DNA of 14,006 bases from Anaerolineaceae bacterium (GTDB lineage Bacteria; Chloroflexota; Anaerolineae; Anaerolineales; Anaerolineaceae), in the NCBI GenBank assembly GCA_003524305.1, contig DQHW01000024.1, positions 210,124-224,129 on the forward strand. Direction: 5' to 3'. Both the position numbers and the translations under genes were made by a program. Positions 12,284 through 14,006 of the stretch are shown here, in pieces (the stretch's first letter is position 1; every line of letters begins with the position of its first letter). The notes beneath the pieces are model-generated. The model ran no database searches. It was not told where the DNA came from and worked only from the letters and a program-made list of their open reading frames with translations.

Positions 12284-14006
12284 ATGAGCCAGAAAATTAA
12301 CCCATACATCACAGATTCGATCTCCCATGAAGGCAAGACCTACCGCTACTATCCACTGCGGCAGATTGAAGAGACAAATTCTCTCAAACTGCAGAACCTG
12401 CCCTACTGCATCCGTATTTTGTTGGAAAGCGCCATACGCAATTTCAACGGTCAAACCATTACCGCCCAAAGCGTCAAAGACCTGGCCGCGTGGACCAGCG
12501 TCCCCGGCGATCACGGGCTTGTTTCGTTTAATCCGGCACGCATCCTCCTACAAGACCTCACCGGCGTGCCCCTGGTGGTAGATCTGGCAGCCTTGCGTGC
12601 GGCTGCCCAAAGGAGCGGTAAAGACCCCGCCGGCATCAATCCCTTGATTCCGGTTGATTTGGTGATTGACCACTCCATCCAGGTGGATTTCGCCGGTTCG
12701 GGAGAAGCACTCGCTAAAAACACAGAACTCGAATATGCCCGCAATCGCGAACGCTACGAGTTCCTCAAGTGGGCTCAGTCTTCCATCCACAATTTCAGGG
12801 TCATCCCGCCCGCTTCGGGCATTGTACATCAGGTGAACCTTGAATACCTGGCACAGGTGGCCATGACCAAAGAAGAAGATGGTGAAACCTGGGTCTACCC
12901 TGACAGCGTCTTCGGCACGGATTCACACACCACCATGATCAACGGATTGGGCGTGTTGGGCTGGGGCGTGGGCGGCATAGAAGCCGCTGCCGCCATGCTC
13001 CTCCAGCCGGTTGAAACACTCATCCCCGATGTGGTCGGGGTAAACGTCAGTGGCGCACTCAAAGAAGGCGTCTCACCCACGGATGTAGTGCTCACGCTCA
13101 CCCATATGCTGCGCAAGCTGGGTGTGGTCAACAAAATGGTTGAATTTTTCGGTGAAGGTCTGGATGCGCTCAGCGTGCCCAACCGCGCCATGCTTTCAAA
13201 CATGGCGCCGGAATACGGCGCGACTGCGGCCTACTTCCCTGTCGATCAATCTGTGCTGGAATATCTGCGTCTCACAGGACGCCCGTCGGAGTTGGTCTCA
13301 CTCGTCGAAATCTATTTCAAAACGCAGGGACTCTTCCGGTCATCAGAAAGCACCGTGCCGGAATACACAGTCAAAATTGAACTGAACCTCGACCAGATCG
13401 AACCCTCGCTGGCCGGGCCAAAAAGGCCGCAAGACCTGGTGCCGCTGGATCAAGTCAGCCAGAACTTCAAGACTGCACTTTCTGCCCCGCTTGATGCACG
13501 CGGATTTGCCCTGCCTGTGGATTTAATTGAGAAAAAAGTAGAACTCAATCTGGCTGGCAGCCAAGCAGAACTGACTCATGGTTCGGTGGTGATTGCCTCA
13601 ATCACTTCGTGTACCAATACCTCCGATCCGTTCGCGTTGATCAGTGCAGGCTTGCTGGCCAAAAAAGCCGCCGCGCTCGGCCTGCGAGCTCAACCCTATG
13701 TGAAAACCAGCTTTGCTCCAGGCTCCAAGGCGGTGATGGATTATTTACATAAAGCCGGTTTGATTGAACCGCTCGAACAATTGGGCTTTCACCTGGTAGG
13801 CTTTGGCTGCACCACCTGCATTGGCAACTCGGGTCCGCTGTCCGAGCCGGTGGTGGAGGCGATCAAAGCTGGCAACCTGGTGGTTGGGTCGGTGCTTTCA
13901 GGAAACCGCAATTTCGAAGGGCGCATTAGTCCGTACACCCGCGCCAGTTACCTGGCCTCGCCCCCAATGGTGGTCGCCTACGCTCTGGCCGGCACGTTAA
14001 ACATCA
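12284..14006 (+). CDS. acnA: Aconitate hydratase, AcnA/IRP type (3' end cut off)
   Basis: Interconverts citrate and isocitrate through cis-aconitate with a [4Fe-4S] cluster. Only the first 574 codons are in the window; AcnA proteins are near 890 aa. The frame is open throughout. Features in order: N-terminal PYCIRILLESAIRN (about 40-53), PVDLVIDHSIQVD (about 120-132), FGTDSHTTMINGLGVLGWGVGG (about 205-226), then cluster ligands Cys443 (SITSCTNTSDP), Cys509 and Cys512 (GFGCTTCIGNSG), with the same spacing as E. coli Cys435, 501 and 504. ATG 12284 follows the isocitrate dehydrogenase stop by one base, with AAAGGA 6 nt before it, so the two genes are co-transcribed and probably coupled. It connects citrate synthase to isocitrate dehydrogenase in the pathway. 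Confidence 0.95.
   Translation, partial: MSQKINPYITDSISHEGKTYRYYPLRQIEETNSLKLQNLPYCIRILLESAIRNFNGQTITAQSVKDLAAWTSVPGDHGLVSFNPARILLQDLTGVPLVVDLAALRAAAQRSGKDPAGINPLIPVDLVIDHSIQVDFAGSGEALAKNTELEYARNRERYEFLKWAQSSIHNFRVIPPASGIVHQVNLEYLAQVAMTKEEDGETWVYPDSVFGTDSHTTMINGLGVLGWGVGGIEAAAAMLLQPVETLIPDVVGVNVSGALKEGVSPTDVVLTLTHMLRKLGVVNKMVEFFGEGLDALSVPNRAMLSNMAPEYGATAAYFPVDQSVLEYLRLTGRPSELVSLVEIYFKTQGLFRSSESTVPEYTVKIELNLDQIEPSLAGPKRPQDLVPLDQVSQNFKTALSAPLDARGFALPVDLIEKKVELNLAGSQAELTHGSVVIASITSCTNTSDPFALISAGLLAKKAAALGLRAQPYVKTSFAPGSKAVMDYLHKAGLIEPLEQLGFHLVGFGCTTCIGNSGPLSEPVVEAIKAGNLVVGSVLSGNRNFEGRISPYTRASYLASPPMVVAYALAGTLNI

Overview
The window reads as chromosomal DNA of a bacterium. The mix of carAB, an oxidative TCA branch with a mitochondrial-type citrate synthase and an NAD-type isocitrate dehydrogenase, short divergent intergenic regions and a tandem 9-bp CACGAAAAA-type repeat would fit an Anaerolineae-like Chloroflexota. 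That placement is an inference of low to moderate confidence; no rRNA or other marker gene is present.

Layout. 1-476: a 5' region dense in signals. Two divergent consensus-like promoters each run within about 10 bp into an ATG of a very short reading frame (29 codons on the minus strand, 30 on the plus strand), and each unit ends in an intrinsic terminator. Palindromes of the GntR/HutC type lie between and on the promoters. The plus-strand mini-ORF is rich in arginine, with a CGA-CGA-AAC-CGA-CGA run, and is followed by a strong terminator 100 bp upstream of carA, so it may be an arginine-responsive attenuator. 483-4854: carA and carB, overlapping, making carbamoyl phosphate for pyrimidine and arginine synthesis.

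4917-5894 (minus): two adjacent small genes of unknown function that are paralogues. They share an Met-x-x-Pro-Ile start and a 33-residue C-terminal module, with unrelated low-complexity middles. 6070-7960 (minus): a two-gene operon of a ChrB-N-domain protein (TTG start) and an MFS transporter, with a clear promoter bracketed by TGTAACA boxes and a clear terminator. 8090-8744 (plus): a ribbon-helix-helix antitoxin / PIN toxin pair with an inverted repeat inside its promoter.

8795-14006: a TCA-cycle locus. An IclR-family regulator and citrate synthase form a minus-strand operon. Divergent from them, isocitrate dehydrogenase and aconitase (cut by the window end) form a plus-strand operon with a 1-nt gap. 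Together these supply acetyl-CoA + oxaloacetate to 2-oxoglutarate, and the shared 85-bp intergenic region with back-to-back promoters suggests that the IclR protein coordinates both arms. 2-Oxoglutarate leads to glutamate/glutamine, the nitrogen donor for CarA, but no direct regulatory link is visible.
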